DNA of 64,000 bases from Bacteroidales bacterium (GTDB lineage Bacteria > Bacteroidota > Bacteroidia > Bacteroidales > JAQXIO01): NCBI GenBank assembly GCA_029007825.1, contig JAQXIO010000038.1:1-64000 (forward strand), read 5' to 3'. The notes under the pieces were generated by a model that was not told the DNA's origin, ran no database searches, and saw only the letters and a program-made list of their open reading frames with translations. Positions 9,455 through 19,226 of the stretch are shown piece by piece. How positions within the stretch are numbered: the stretch's first letter is position 1; each line of letters starts with the position of its first letter. The position numbers were made by a program, and so were the translations under genes.

Positions 9455-10909
9455 ATGAAAGAGAAAATCACTGCATGGCTATCCTTATTAAAGAAAGCTA
9501 CCAGACGTAGTCCGGTAGAAGTAATACTCGCCTTTTTTTTCAGTATTCTCGGGTGTATGAATTACGAAGCCGATTTTCCGGATACCCGGCACTTGCTCTA
9601 TTGGTTTCCGGCATTATTTCTCTTCAGCTACACATTAAACCAGCTCACCTTTCAGAAACGCCTGAGAGTATTCTATTATCTCTCTGTTTTCCTTCTCATC
9701 CCTTTTATCTGGATAAAAGCCGGAATACACTCCGCTACCTACTGGGTAACACAGGCTATGGCATTATTGATCTACCTTATCAGCGGTTGGAAAAAAGACA
9801 ATAATACTTTTGCAAAACAAGGAATACACTTTACGGGAGCTGTTATATCGGCATGGCTGCTATCTGTCGTAGCCTGGTTGTTATCCCTCTCCATATACTT
9901 TTCCATTAGCTACATCTTTGAAATATGGAAAGATCAGGAAAACCGTTTCTGGACTTATTCCGGTTACTGGATATTTATGGGTATGCAACCTTTACTTTTT
10001 CTTGCCTTCAATCAGGAGCACGATAGAAAAACGGAAAGCGGGAAAACATTCAACATACTGCTCAACTACGTATTATCCCCCGCCTTGTTGATTTACGCTG
10101 TAATTCTTTACCTCTACTTCATTAAAATCGTCATACTCTGGTCTTTGCCGAAAGGAGCCGTGGCCTATATCGTTGTAAGCTTTACCTCCGCGACTTTTAT
10201 ACTTAAGGGTTGCCAGTACTTCCTGAACAAGCATTTCTACAACTGGTTTTATAATCATGCAAGCATAGCCGTATTACCGGCACTTGTTATGTACTGGGTC
10301 GGTTCCTTTTACCGCATCGGCCAATACGGTTTCACGGAACCCCGTGTATATCTTGTCGTGGTAGGCCTTATCCTGACTTTCACTGCCCTTTTGTTTTTTT
10401 CCCAACGCTATGGACGCTACCTCTACGCAGCCTGCGTTGCTTTCGTTCTGCTCTTTATTGTGACCTATATACCGGGAATTACGGCAAAAAACATAGAAAT
10501 TATCTCTCAAAAAAACCGGGATAACTATCCACCGAAAGAAGAAGTAACAGAAATAAAGAAATACAAAGAAATCGAAAGCATAGAACCGGTTTCCGTAGAC
10601 GGATTTAACTCTATTGCCCCAGTTGTATCGTACTCCTCCGGCTCCGGTTTATGGACGACTCAGCAGGACAGTGTATTTTACCTCTATAGCGGCTCCGACA
10701 GCATTCTTTTCAAAGAACGGACAGACTCCCTTTACATCAGACAACTGGCAAAAGCAGGCCTGACACTTAACGACTCTGTTCCGGAATCCGCTTATCCGAA
10801 AATTCTTCAGGTCGAAACCGGATCAGGACTATTAGTGCTCAGGAGAATAGCACTATACGGACAATCGGTTTCATACATCGAACCGGCTTATTTTCTGGAA
10901 CGGAAATAA
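9455..10909 (+). CDS. DUF4153 multi-spanning membrane protein
   Basis: The 484-residue protein has around ten hydrophobic helices in its first 360 residues, starting after a short cytoplasmic N-terminus (MKEKITAWLSLLKKATRRSP), and a soluble C-terminal domain of about 120 residues. The order of helices and the YPPKEEVTEIKKYKEIESI region match the DUF4153 family of Bacteroidota inner-membrane proteins. Its function is unknown. It is separated by about 200 bases from the PurF-like gene upstream, a gap in which only a weak -7-like TACCTTTA near 9413 is seen, and it is probably its own unit. Confidence 0.75.
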   Translation: MKEKITAWLSLLKKATRRSPVEVILAFFFSILGCMNYEADFPDTRHLLYWFPALFLFSYTLNQLTFQKRLRVFYYLSVFLLIPFIWIKAGIHSATYWVTQAMALLIYLISGWKKDNNTFAKQGIHFTGAVISAWLLSVVAWLLSLSIYFSISYIFEIWKDQENRFWTYSGYWIFMGMQPLLFLAFNQEHDRKTESGKTFNILLNYVLSPALLIYAVILYLYFIKIVILWSLPKGAVAYIVVSFTSATFILKGCQYFLNKHFYNWFYNHASIAVLPALVMYWVGSFYRIGQYGFTEPRVYLVVVGLILTFTALLFFSQRYGRYLYAACVAFVLLFIVTYIPGITAKNIEIISQKNRDNYPPKEEVTEIKKYKEIESIEPVSVDGFNSIAPVVSYSSGSGLWTTQQDSVFYLYSGSDSILFKERTDSLYIRQLAKAGLTLNDSVPESAYPKILQVETGSGLLVLRRIALYGQSVSYIEPAYFLERK

Positions 10910-11086
10910 CCGGGAAAACGGCCATTTCTATACACAATTTCCCACGAATATGCAAAACGGAAATACAAATATCCGTTATAACTCTTTATTTCAGTCAGAC
11001 TGAGACGAACCGGAAACCCCTTCTTACTAAAAAAATAAAACACTGCACTTTATGGAGTGACAGGTTTCGTTTTTATCCGATTTTCT

Positions 11087-11094
11087 TATTTTTG
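11087..11094 (+). promoter_or_regulatory. -7 promoter element (TATTTTTG) for the GH99-like gene
   Basis: TATTTTTG fits the Bacteroidota TAnnTTTG element and would start transcription near 11101, about 26 bases before the ATG at 11127. No good -33 TTTG is seen at the expected distance. Confidence 0.5.
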
Positions 11095-11126
11095 TAACTT
11101 ATCTAACCCTATAAGACTATAAAGCC

Positions 11127-12296
11127 ATGAAATTTCTTTACTCTTTCGCTTCACTATTTCTTTTTTCTTTCTGCCTGATAGCAGAAACCACTTACGATGT
11201 TGCAGCATATATATGGCCGGCCTATCAACCGGCACAGCGATTTAACGAAATCGGCGTATTTCCGGATGGAAAAGGAGAATGGGAAGCAATTTATAAAGCA
11301 AAGCCTAAATACGAAGGACACCAGTTACCCAATATACCGTTGTGGGGATATGAAAATGAAGCCGATCCGAAAGTAATGGAAAAGAAAATCTCCAATGCTC
11401 TGAAATATGGCGTAAACACCTTTATTTACGACTGGTATTGGTACGACGGACGTCCTTTTCTGGAAGACGGATTAAACAACGGTTTCCTGAAAGCAAAAAA
11501 TAACAGGAAAATGAAATTCTATCTGATGTGGGCCAACCATGACCACAACAGTTACCTCGATCCCTCGAACCCGGACAAATCAAAAGTATATTGGCAGGGA
11601 GAAGTCGATCGTTCCACTTTCGAACATATGACAGAGCATATCATCAACGACTTTTTTAAACAACCCAATTATTACAAAATCGACGGCAAGCCGGTATTCG
11701 CCATTTATGAACTATCCACGTTTATCAACGGCTTGGGAGGAATGGAGCAGGCAATGAATGCCCTGGACTATTTCCGGGAAAAAACGCGGGAAGCCGGATT
11801 TCCGGGATTGCACCTGCAGGGCATTTTATGGGGCGCCTTCCCTTCTTCCATTCCAAACACTCCCGGAGACAAAACCCCGACGCAAAATGAGACGGCATTA
11901 CAGCTAGGCCTCAATAGCCTGACAAACTATCAGTGGTGCCACTATGTCCCGATGGAACAAAGACAAGACTATAAAGAATGGGGCGATAAAGGAGTTGCCG
12001 AATGGAACCGTTTCGATCAGCAGTTCGACATTCCGTTCTTCCCCCAAGTCTCCGTCAGTTGGGATCCCAATCCACGCTACCCCGTCGGTGAACAAAACCA
12101 TATTTACAATGCCACACCGAAACAGTTCGAAGAATACCTGAAAGCAGCAAAAAAATATGCTGACGAACATCCGCAGCAGCCGCCCCTTATAACGATCAAT
12201 GCTTGGAATGAATGGGCTGAAGGAAGTTATCTGGAACCGGATAAACGAAACGGATACGAATATCTGAAAGCGATACAACGCGTTTTCAAAAAATAA
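11127..12296 (+). CDS. Secreted GH99-like / WbsX-type protein
   Basis: This 389-residue protein has a signal peptide (MKFLYSFASLFLFSFCLIAE) followed by one TIM-barrel-like domain. Features of the Glyco_tran_WbsX/GH99-like family (PF14307) are AAYIWPAYQP at the start, YGVNTFIYDWYWYDGRPF, KIDGKPVFAIYE and the C-terminal INAWNEWAEGSYLEPD motif, whose acidic residues are the likely catalytic ones. Relatives include endo-acting mannan-type glycosidases and domains in lipopolysaccharide gene clusters. The signal peptide argues for a periplasmic or exported glycosidase rather than a glycosyltransferase. The substrate cannot be read from sequence. The next gene follows 46 bases later and is probably co-transcribed. 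Confidence 0.8.
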   Translation: MKFLYSFASLFLFSFCLIAETTYDVAAYIWPAYQPAQRFNEIGVFPDGKGEWEAIYKAKPKYEGHQLPNIPLWGYENEADPKVMEKKISNALKYGVNTFIYDWYWYDGRPFLEDGLNNGFLKAKNNRKMKFYLMWANHDHNSYLDPSNPDKSKVYWQGEVDRSTFEHMTEHIINDFFKQPNYYKIDGKPVFAIYELSTFINGLGGMEQAMNALDYFREKTREAGFPGLHLQGILWGAFPSSIPNTPGDKTPTQNETALQLGLNSLTNYQWCHYVPMEQRQDYKEWGDKGVAEWNRFDQQFDIPFFPQVSVSWDPNPRYPVGEQNHIYNATPKQFEEYLKAAKKYADEHPQQPPLITINAWNEWAEGSYLEPDKRNGYEYLKAIQRVFKK

Positions 12297-12342
12297 AATC
12301 CGAAAACAAGACCGCAATACAAAACCAACCCGGCAAACAGCT

Positions 12343-13938
12343 ATGAACATCTCTCATTTTACAATCTCTTTCGTTTTATCGTCTTTTATATATACGGCTG
12401 CTCTCTGTGCCCAACAACCCGACTACATTAACCGTTGTACTGACCATCCTGAATTCCGGAATGTGACCATAATGGCATCGGAGTCCGTTATGAACGGTAT
12501 CTTTACTATTCCCGGAACAGAACAAACCATCGCCGGACTACCTCCTTTCCAGCGTGTCGCGCTTACAGTGCATCCTACCCCGGAATCGAATATCCGGATC
12601 GAAGTATGGATGCCGGAACAGGGTTGGAACGGACGGTTTCTCGGTACAGGTAATGGCGGTGGAGCGGGAAGCATCAGTTACGGTATAATGGCAGCCGGAT
12701 TAAAAAGAGGATTTGCTGTCGCCAATACGGATATGGGAACTTCACCCTATGCAAATTATGTAATAGAATATCCTGAACGCTGGAAAGATTTCGGACATCG
12801 GGCGACACATGAAATGACAGTAAAAGCTAAAAACGTTATAACCGAGTACTACGGACAGTCTCCGCGTTATTCCTATTTTTTCGGATGCTCGACGGGAGGA
12901 CAGCAAGCTCTTTCCGAGGCACAGAGATACCCGGAAGACTATGACGGAATTATTGCTGGTGCACCGGCAAACAACCGGACACATCTGCATACCGGATTCT
13001 TGTGGAACTATAAAGTTACAAATACCGAACCCGGATGTAAGTTCTCACCTGAAGAGCTCCGGTTAATTACTGAAACCATCATAAAAGTAAATGCAGGAAA
13101 AGACGGAGGAGCTCCGGGGGATAATTTCCTGACCGATCCCAGGCTTGCCAAATTCGATTTCGATTGCCTTGACACGCTACTGACCAGAAAACAGATCGAA
13201 ACACTGAAGAAAATTTTCTCAGGTCCTATTAACCCCACTACCGGAGAACAGATTTATACTTCCTTCCCTCTTGGCAGTGAAAGTCAGCCGATGGGATTAG
13301 CATATCAGCAGGATAAATCCGTCACCGAAGGGCAATTTTACCAATTCCTCTGGTTATGGGGAAATGACTTCGATTATACCGAATTCGATTTCGATAAAGA
13401 CATGGAACTGGTCGATTCTAAACTGGCTTCTGTTCTCAATGCCAATAACCCCGATCTGAGAGCTTTCGTTAAAAGAGGAGGGAAAATGATCATGTATACA
13501 GGAACTTGCGATCCAATCGTTCCGTTTCAGGATGCTATACACTATTATGAACGTGTAACAAAAGAAATGGGAGGACTTAAAAATACACAAAAATTTTTCC
13601 GTTATTTTCTTGTGCCGGGGATGGCTCATTGCGGTAATGGTCCGGGACTAAACGAATTCGGACAATTTCTTTCGGGCAATGTACCGGAAGACAGGGAACA
13701 CGATCTGATGACAGCTCTGATAAGCTGGGTAGAACAAGACAAGGCACCCGAAAAACTTATAGCCACCAGTTTCAATGAAGGTGAGCCGCAGAAAGGCATC
13801 CGCCTGCGCCGCCCGATCTTTCCGTACCCAGCTTTTCCGCATTACAAAGGCGGCGACCCTGCACAACCCTCCAGTTTCAAAGCTGTGGTACACAAAAGAG
13901 GAAATGTGCCTGTCCCTGCCGGACGATACCTGGAATAA
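12343..13938 (+). CDS. Tannase / feruloyl esterase family hydrolase
   Basis: The 531-residue product has a signal peptide (hydrophobic to about residue 23, ending AALCAQ) and a tannase-family alpha/beta-hydrolase fold. The nucleophile serine is in YFFGCSTGGQQALSEAQRYP, acid and histidine elements are in MIMYTGTCDPIVP and VPGMAHCGNGPG, and the Cys pairs typical of the family are present. Such enzymes cleave gallate or ferulate esters from plant polyphenols and hemicellulose. It follows the GH99-like gene and ends in a strong terminator at 13974. The pair may serve plant-fibre or glycan breakdown; the substrate is inference. Confidence 0.88.
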   Translation: MNISHFTISFVLSSFIYTAALCAQQPDYINRCTDHPEFRNVTIMASESVMNGIFTIPGTEQTIAGLPPFQRVALTVHPTPESNIRIEVWMPEQGWNGRFLGTGNGGGAGSISYGIMAAGLKRGFAVANTDMGTSPYANYVIEYPERWKDFGHRATHEMTVKAKNVITEYYGQSPRYSYFFGCSTGGQQALSEAQRYPEDYDGIIAGAPANNRTHLHTGFLWNYKVTNTEPGCKFSPEELRLITETIIKVNAGKDGGAPGDNFLTDPRLAKFDFDCLDTLLTRKQIETLKKIFSGPINPTTGEQIYTSFPLGSESQPMGLAYQQDKSVTEGQFYQFLWLWGNDFDYTEFDFDKDMELVDSKLASVLNANNPDLRAFVKRGGKMIMYTGTCDPIVPFQDAIHYYERVTKEMGGLKNTQKFFRYFLVPGMAHCGNGPGLNEFGQFLSGNVPEDREHDLMTALISWVEQDKAPEKLIATSFNEGEPQKGIRLRRPIFPYPAFPHYKGGDPAQPSSFKAVVHKRGNVPVPAGRYLE

Positions 13939-13973
13939 GCAGTTATAAAGTCTTACAGAAATCATACCATCAG

Positions 13974-14016
13974 AAATCTCCGGCTAATATTAATTTATTA
14001 GCCGGAGATTTTTGCT
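13974..14016 (+). terminator. Intrinsic terminator after the tannase-family gene
   Basis: A 16-base arm at 13974-13989 pairs perfectly with 13996-14011 across a six-base loop, followed by a T run. It closes the GH99-like/esterase unit. Confidence 0.9.
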
Positions 14017-14235
14017 TCCGGTACAGTGCTGCAATACCTGAAACGGGACAGGTAACTAAAAAATTCGACCCTGTTTGTAAAACGGGACAAAACAAGCACA
14101 GTCTTACAGATAAAACCAAAAAGAAACAATAACATCAAAACAACAACCAAAATATCATAAATAATAAAAACAAAATACCATATTGTCGTTTTTATAATTA
14201 TATTTACGACATAAATAACACTAAACGTAATAACT

Positions 14236-15903
14236 ATGTGTGGTATAGCATGTATTTTTGACCTGAAAAAAGACGCTGAAAGCTTGAGGCCGAAAGCGCT
14301 TGAAATGGCGAAAAGGATTCGCCACCGTGGTCCGGACTGGTCTGGCATTTATTGCGGAAACAAAGCAATTCTTGCCCATGAACGGTTATCAATCGTCGAT
14401 CCGGAGTCCGGAGGACAACCGTTAAAAAGTAAAGACGGAAAATTAATATTGGCTGTAAACGGGGAAATATATAATCACCGGAGCATACGAAACAAAATGA
14501 AGCATGAATACGAATTCTTAACCGGTTCCGACTGTGAAGTCATTCTGGCTCTCTACAAAAAGAAAGGAATCGACTTTCTCGAAGATATCAACGGCATTTT
14601 TGCTTTCGCCCTTTACGATGAAGAAAACGATAGTTATCTGATAGCCCGCGATCCGGTCGGTGTTATACCGTTATATATAGGATGGGATGAAGACGATACC
14701 CTCTATGTTGCTTCTGAGCTGAAAGCCCTTGAAGGCTTTTGCGAAAAAATAGAAACATTCTTGCCGGGACATTATTTATACAGCAAGGAAGGCCGAAATT
14801 TGAAAAAATGGTATAAAAGAGATTGGTGTGAATACGAAACCGTAAAAGAAAATAAGGCAGATATAAACACACTGCGGGAAGCACTTGAAGCCGCCGTACA
14901 ACGGCAACTCATGTCAGATGTTCCTTACGGCGTACTGCTCTCAGGCGGTCTCGACTCGTCTGTCATATCGGCCATTGCAAAAAAGTATGCGGCAAAAAGA
15001 ATCGAAACGGACAATAAAAAAGACGCATGGTGGCCGCAACTGCACTCTTTCGCCATTGGCTTGAAGGGCTCTCCCGATCTCACGGCGGCACGGAAAGTTG
15101 CCGACTACATAGGCACGATACACCACGAAATACATTATACGATTCAGGAAGGTCTGGATGCCTTACGTGACGTGATTTACTATATCGAGACATACGATGT
15201 AACCACAGTACGCGCCTCCACCCCTATGTATCTGCTTGCCCGGGTAATCAAATCGATGGGAATAAAAATGGTTCTGTCGGGAGAAGGAGCCGACGAAATA
15301 TTCGGAGGGTATCTCTATTTTCATAAAGCGCCCGATGCGAAAGCCTTTCATGAAGAAACGATTAGGAAACTGGGGAAATTACACCTTTACGACTGCCTGA
15401 GAGCAAATAAATCGCTTGCGGCATGGGGTGTCGAAGGACGTGTTCCCTTTCTGGACAAAGTGTTTCTGGATGTCGCAATGCGGCTGAATCCGGATGCAAA
15501 AATGGCAAAAGAGGGTAAAATAGAAAAATGGATACTGAGGAAAGCATTCGAAGATATGTTGCCGGAAAATGTGGTATGGAGACAGAAAGAACAATTTTCA
15601 GACGGTGTGGGATACGGATGGATCGACACATTGAAACAGATTGCCGAAGAAAGCGTTTCGGACGAAGAAATGGCACACGCCGCCGAACGGTTCCCCTTCA
15701 ACCCTCCGCTGAACAAGGAAGAATACCGCTATCGCTGCATTTTTGAAGAGCATTTCCCCTCGCAGGCAGCGGCAAAAACAGTCCCCTCCGTGCCGTCCAT
15801 CGCATGCAGTACTGCCGAAGCATTGGCGTGGGACGCATCGTTTAAAAACATAAACGAACCTTCGGGACGCGCAGTAAAGAGCGTCCATCAATTCGGGAAA
15901 TAA
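14236..15903 (+). CDS. asnB: Asparagine synthase B, glutamine-hydrolysing
   Basis: The 555-residue protein starts MCGIACIFDLKK, placing the glutaminase nucleophile at Cys2 after Met removal. The N-terminal Ntn domain (about 1-200) has RIRHRGPDWSG and AVNGEIYNH; the C-terminal synthetase domain has the PP-loop SGGLDSSVIS near residue 238 and VLSGEGADEIFGGY. It transfers glutamine-derived ammonia to beta-aspartyl-AMP to make asparagine. Length matches E. coli AsnB (554). It has its own terminator and a 300-base upstream gap. Together with asnA the window encodes both ammonia- and glutamine-dependent routes to asparagine. Confidence 0.98.
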   Translation: MCGIACIFDLKKDAESLRPKALEMAKRIRHRGPDWSGIYCGNKAILAHERLSIVDPESGGQPLKSKDGKLILAVNGEIYNHRSIRNKMKHEYEFLTGSDCEVILALYKKKGIDFLEDINGIFAFALYDEENDSYLIARDPVGVIPLYIGWDEDDTLYVASELKALEGFCEKIETFLPGHYLYSKEGRNLKKWYKRDWCEYETVKENKADINTLREALEAAVQRQLMSDVPYGVLLSGGLDSSVISAIAKKYAAKRIETDNKKDAWWPQLHSFAIGLKGSPDLTAARKVADYIGTIHHEIHYTIQEGLDALRDVIYYIETYDVTTVRASTPMYLLARVIKSMGIKMVLSGEGADEIFGGYLYFHKAPDAKAFHEETIRKLGKLHLYDCLRANKSLAAWGVEGRVPFLDKVFLDVAMRLNPDAKMAKEGKIEKWILRKAFEDMLPENVVWRQKEQFSDGVGYGWIDTLKQIAEESVSDEEMAHAAERFPFNPPLNKEEYRYRCIFEEHFPSQAAAKTVPSVPSIACSTAEALAWDASFKNINEPSGRAVKSVHQFGK

Positions 15904-15911
15904 ATACGATT

Positions 15912-15958
15912 AAAAGGTAAAAGCGAATATACAAACCATCCGCTTTTACCTTTTATCA
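15912..15958 (+). terminator. Intrinsic terminator after asnB
   Basis: A 14-base arm at 15912-15925 pairs with 15941-15954 (AAAAGGTAAAAGCG and its complement) with a 15-base loop. It lies nine bases after the asnB stop. Confidence 0.85.
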
Positions 15959-16013
15959 TATAAATCCGGTTCCCTCTAAATTTCGAATAATAAATCAGGA
16001 TAAAATAGACCTG

Positions 16014-16063
16014 CCAAAAAAAGTCCGGGCACACATCTTAAAACCGATGGAGTGTCCGGACTT
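16014..16063 (-). terminator. Intrinsic terminator of the inositol-lipid operon
   Basis: Read on the minus strand, a 12-base stem (16021-16032 with 16052-16063, one G-U pair) is followed by a run of seven T. It sits 20 bases past the myo-inositol-phosphate synthase stop, marking the end of the long minus-strand operon. Confidence 0.88.
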
Positions 16064-16083
16064 ATAAATTTTACCAACGTATA

Positions 16084-17385
16084 TTACTCATCTATAAAGT
16101 CAATCGTCTCTTCCCCGATAATGGTACGGAGCGTATTTTTCAACTTCACGTACTGGATAAACAGGTCATGTTCGGCAATATGCTCGTTATCATGCATCGG
16201 ACTCTTGAAATAGAACGACAACCATGACTGTATTCCCTTAAATCCGCAACGCTGAGACAAATCGGTAAAGAGAACGAGATCGAGGCAAAGAGGAGCGGCA
16301 AGGATTGAATCACGGCAAAGGAAATCCACTTTCAATTGCATCGGATAACCCATCCAGCCGAATATATCGATATTATCCCATCCCTCCTTATTGTCTTTAC
16401 GGGGAGGATAGTAATTGATACGTACCTTATGATAAACATTACCGTAAAGCTCAGGATAAAGTTCTGGTTGAAGAATATTATGGATTACAGAAAGTTTGCT
16501 CTCTTCCTTCGTCTTGAATGATGCGGGATCGTCAAGAACTTCACCGTCACGGTTTCCGAGAATATTGGTAGAGAACCAGCCGCTCAGTCCCAACATACGT
16601 GTTTTCAACATAGGAGAAAGAACCGTCTTCATCATCGTCTGGCCGGTCTTAAAGTCTTTGCCGCAAATAGGCACGTTCATTTTATCAGCCAGTTCCCACA
16701 TAGCAGGCATATCAACCGTAAGGTTAGGTGCACCGTTGATAAAGGGAACACCTTCCGACAATGCAGCATAAGCGTAACACATAGACGGTGCAATCTTATC
16801 ACTGTTGCTCTTCATTGCCGCCTCCAACTTCGCCAAGCTTTGATGCTCTTCGCCAAGCGGAAGGAAAATTTCAGTACTTGCACACCAGATAACAACCAGA
16901 CGGTCGCATCCGTTTTCTGCCTTAAAATTACGGATATCCTGACGAATCTGTTCTGCCAGTTCCCAACGGTTTGCCGCTTTTTTCACCCAGGTACCGTGCA
17001 GACGTTTTACATATTCCTGATCAAAGGCCGCCTTCATAGGCTTGATAGCCATCAGCTCATCCTTAACCTTATCTATATCTTCAACGGTCAGTACTTCGGC
17101 ATGACGGGCTGCTTCATAGACATTTTCTTCAAAAATATCCCAGCCGCCAAATACAAGGCTGTCCAGCTGAGCCAAAGGAACTACATCCTTTATCTTCGGA
17201 AAACGGTTCTCATTACGCTTTCCTAAACGAATGGTTGCCAACTGAGTTATTGAACCGATAGGTTGTCCTACCCCCTTGCGAACAGCTAAGGTTCCGGTAA
17301 TAAATGTTGAAGCAACAGCTCCTCCTACTCCGACTACAAGAACACCGAGTTTTCCCCCGGCTTCTTTTACTTCAATTTTTTTCAT
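16084..17385 (-). CDS. myo-Inositol-1-phosphate synthase
   Basis: The 433-residue protein has the NAD-binding loop VLVVGVGGAVASTFI at about residues 14-28, the family's NGAPNLTVDMPAMWELA segment, GKDFKTGQTMMKTVL with the catalytic lysines, and SGWFSTNILGNRDG. It converts glucose-6-phosphate to inositol-3-phosphate (myo-inositol-1-phosphate) in an NAD-dependent isomerisation. Length and motifs fit the bacterial branch. It is the last gene of a seven- to nine-gene minus-strand run and is preceded by a HAD protein (57-base gap). In Bacteroidota this enzyme is the entry point to inositol phospholipids and inositol-phosphoceramide; the rest of this operon supports that role. Confidence 0.95.
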   Translation of the reverse strand: MKKIEVKEAGGKLGVLVVGVGGAVASTFITGTLAVRKGVGQPIGSITQLATIRLGKRNENRFPKIKDVVPLAQLDSLVFGGWDIFEENVYEAARHAEVLTVEDIDKVKDELMAIKPMKAAFDQEYVKRLHGTWVKKAANRWELAEQIRQDIRNFKAENGCDRLVVIWCASTEIFLPLGEEHQSLAKLEAAMKSNSDKIAPSMCYAYAALSEGVPFINGAPNLTVDMPAMWELADKMNVPICGKDFKTGQTMMKTVLSPMLKTRMLGLSGWFSTNILGNRDGEVLDDPASFKTKEESKLSVIHNILQPELYPELYGNVYHKVRINYYPPRKDNKEGWDNIDIFGWMGYPMQLKVDFLCRDSILAAPLCLDLVLFTDLSQRCGFKGIQSWLSFYFKSPMHDNEHIAEHDLFIQYVKLKNTLRTIIGEETIDFIDE

Positions 17386-17442
17386 AGTCCAATTATCCTT
17401 CCTTATTATTAAACTTCGGCTGAAGACTAACCTTACAGTCGC

Positions 17443-18162
17443 TTATATATCAAAAACTTCTTTTAATTGCACGAAATCAGTAATAATCGTGTTTGCCACG
17501 CAAACATCGACTTTTTCTTCCCATCCGGCTCCTCTTAACCATACGGTCTTACATCCTATCTGTGAAGCAGAATAAATATCTTTTGAAAAAGAATCACCTA
17601 TCACCACAACTTCAGAAGGTTGTAAACCGAGCCGCTGCACCCCAAGGGCAAAAATTGCAGGGTCCGGTTTTCTTATCCCGACAACTGATGATTCCACGAT
17701 AGAATCGAAACAGTCAAACAAACAAAAGTCCTTTAGCACACTGGATACATTTCCGTAAAAATTAGAAACCAGCACCAAAGGATATCTTTTATGTATATTT
17801 TGCAATAAAGGACGAGCACGGTCGACCGATTGCTTCGCAAATAAATAACATTTTTCAGAGATTCGCAAAATTTGAGGCAAATAATCCGCCGGGATCAGAA
17901 ATTTATTTTCAACCAGCCATTTAAATTGTATCTCAAACTTAAAATGAAGCACATCCAGAAATGTATGCTCCGGTCTGATTATAGGATTAAGGGCCAATGT
18001 TCTTTCTCCGTGTATATAAGCCTGCTTATATTCCTCTTTCGATACCGGAAAACCAAGCGAGTCGAAAGCCCCCCAGAGCACTTCGAACCAATGCACACCG
18101 TTACTGTCTATCGTTCCCCCGTAATCGAATACGACACCTTTTATATCTTTCAAACCTCCCAT
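17443..18162 (-). CDS. HAD-superfamily protein with an altered catalytic loop
   Basis: The 239-residue protein has a HAD core with a helical cap at about residues 20-100. Motif I reads VVFDYGGTID: nucleophile Asp13 is present but the usual second Asp, the general acid of HAD phosphatases, is Gly15. Motif II (LVLVSNFYG), motif III lysine (GIRKPDPAIF) and motif IV (VVIGDSFSKD) are intact. It overlaps the upstream membrane-protein gene by 13 bases and is followed by the inositol-phosphate synthase gene, so it belongs to the inositol locus. It could dephosphorylate an inositol phosphate or lipid by a modified mechanism, or have lost phosphatase activity. Confidence 0.85.
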   Translation of the reverse strand: MGGLKDIKGVVFDYGGTIDSNGVHWFEVLWGAFDSLGFPVSKEEYKQAYIHGERTLALNPIIRPEHTFLDVLHFKFEIQFKWLVENKFLIPADYLPQILRISEKCYLFAKQSVDRARPLLQNIHKRYPLVLVSNFYGNVSSVLKDFCLFDCFDSIVESSVVGIRKPDPAIFALGVQRLGLQPSEVVVIGDSFSKDIYSASQIGCKTVWLRGAGWEEKVDVCVANTIITDFVQLKEVFDI

Positions 18163-19226
18163 TTTTTCTCTATTTCATTTTCGACTGCCGGAACAACTAT
18201 CTGATTCTCCTGTATAGCCTGTGTCACCGAAGTACGTTCGACCTTCATTATAAGCATACCGATTGCAATCCATATAAATTCACGGATACGGGTCATCATA
18301 CTCACGAACAACCCCAAACCTGCCGAAAGAGACAAAGCCTTTAGAGCCAGCATAAATCCCCCTTCGCGCGTTCCGAGCTGCAACGGCGAAAAGAAAAAGA
18401 TATTGGCAAAAAGCGAAGAAAACGCCACGGACAATACACACTGCAGAAATGTAAGATGCTCACCTGCAAACCACACGATAAGGAAAATCTCAAGGCAGGC
18501 AAACACACGTGCAACCAGCTCGATCAGCAAAGGCATATAAAAGCGTAATTTACTTTCTTTGTGCAGGCGCGATATCTGGTTATCGATAATCTCAATAGTC
18601 TCGATATGTTTAGCCGTAAAACCGGCAATTCGTCTCCCCAGCAACGGCATACGCGAAAGAATACCTAAAGAAGAAAGTACCATTCCCTTCGTACAGGCTT
18701 TTATAAAAAGAAATGTAATCACGCTGCACAAAACGAACGTTGCACCCAAAACATAAGCTAAGGTATTATCCATCGGCAAAATCCATATAGCCAGGAAAAC
18801 AGACGTCACCCAGAAAAGTATATGCGAAAAAATATGCATCATCGAATACAAAATCACGGAAGCTGTAGCCTTTCCGGTACCGACAAAGCGCCTCAGTTCG
18901 ATCACCCGGTAAGGTTCTCCTCCCATAAGGCCCACGGGTGTCGTATAATTTATGGCATAACCCGTTATAGTCAGCTTTAATATATAAAGAAATGGCAGCC
19001 GTTTTCTGATCTGCTTATTCTCGCATATAATCATATACCACGCCACTGCATTTAGAACATAAGTTACCAACCAGATAAAGAGAATAAAAAGAAATCCCCA
19101 CCCTATCGACTTCAGGTTATGCATAATTTCATCCAGACCAAAGCTCCGTACCATGATTACAAGTGCCACGATACCGACGACCCAGAAGATATTCTTCATT
19201 ATTTTGGATTTACTGGGCTTGTTCAT
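18150..19226 (-). CDS. Lysylphosphatidylglycerol synthase / UPF0104-like membrane protein
   Basis: The 358-residue protein has about eight membrane helices and the family pattern GYAINYTTPVGLMGGEPYRVIELRR around residues 90-115 and FSPLQLGTREGGFM near 285, as in the LPG_synthase_TM (AglD/MprF flippase-like) family. There is no C-terminal aminoacyl-transferase domain, so it is the bare membrane part. It overlaps genes on both sides (17 and 13 bases), which indicates translational coupling. It may move an inositol lipid between leaflets or help its modification; this is inference. An alternative start nine codons inside (MKNIFWVVG) is possible. Confidence 0.8.
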   Translation of the reverse strand: MNKPSKSKIMKNIFWVVGIVALVIMVRSFGLDEIMHNLKSIGWGFLFILFIWLVTYVLNAVAWYMIICENKQIRKRLPFLYILKLTITGYAINYTTPVGLMGGEPYRVIELRRFVGTGKATASVILYSMMHIFSHILFWVTSVFLAIWILPMDNTLAYVLGATFVLCSVITFLFIKACTKGMVLSSLGILSRMPLLGRRIAGFTAKHIETIEIIDNQISRLHKESKLRFYMPLLIELVARVFACLEIFLIVWFAGEHLTFLQCVLSVAFSSLFANIFFFSPLQLGTREGGFMLALKALSLSAGLGLFVSMMTRIREFIWIAIGMLIMKVERTSVTQAIQENQIVVPAVENEIEKKWEV

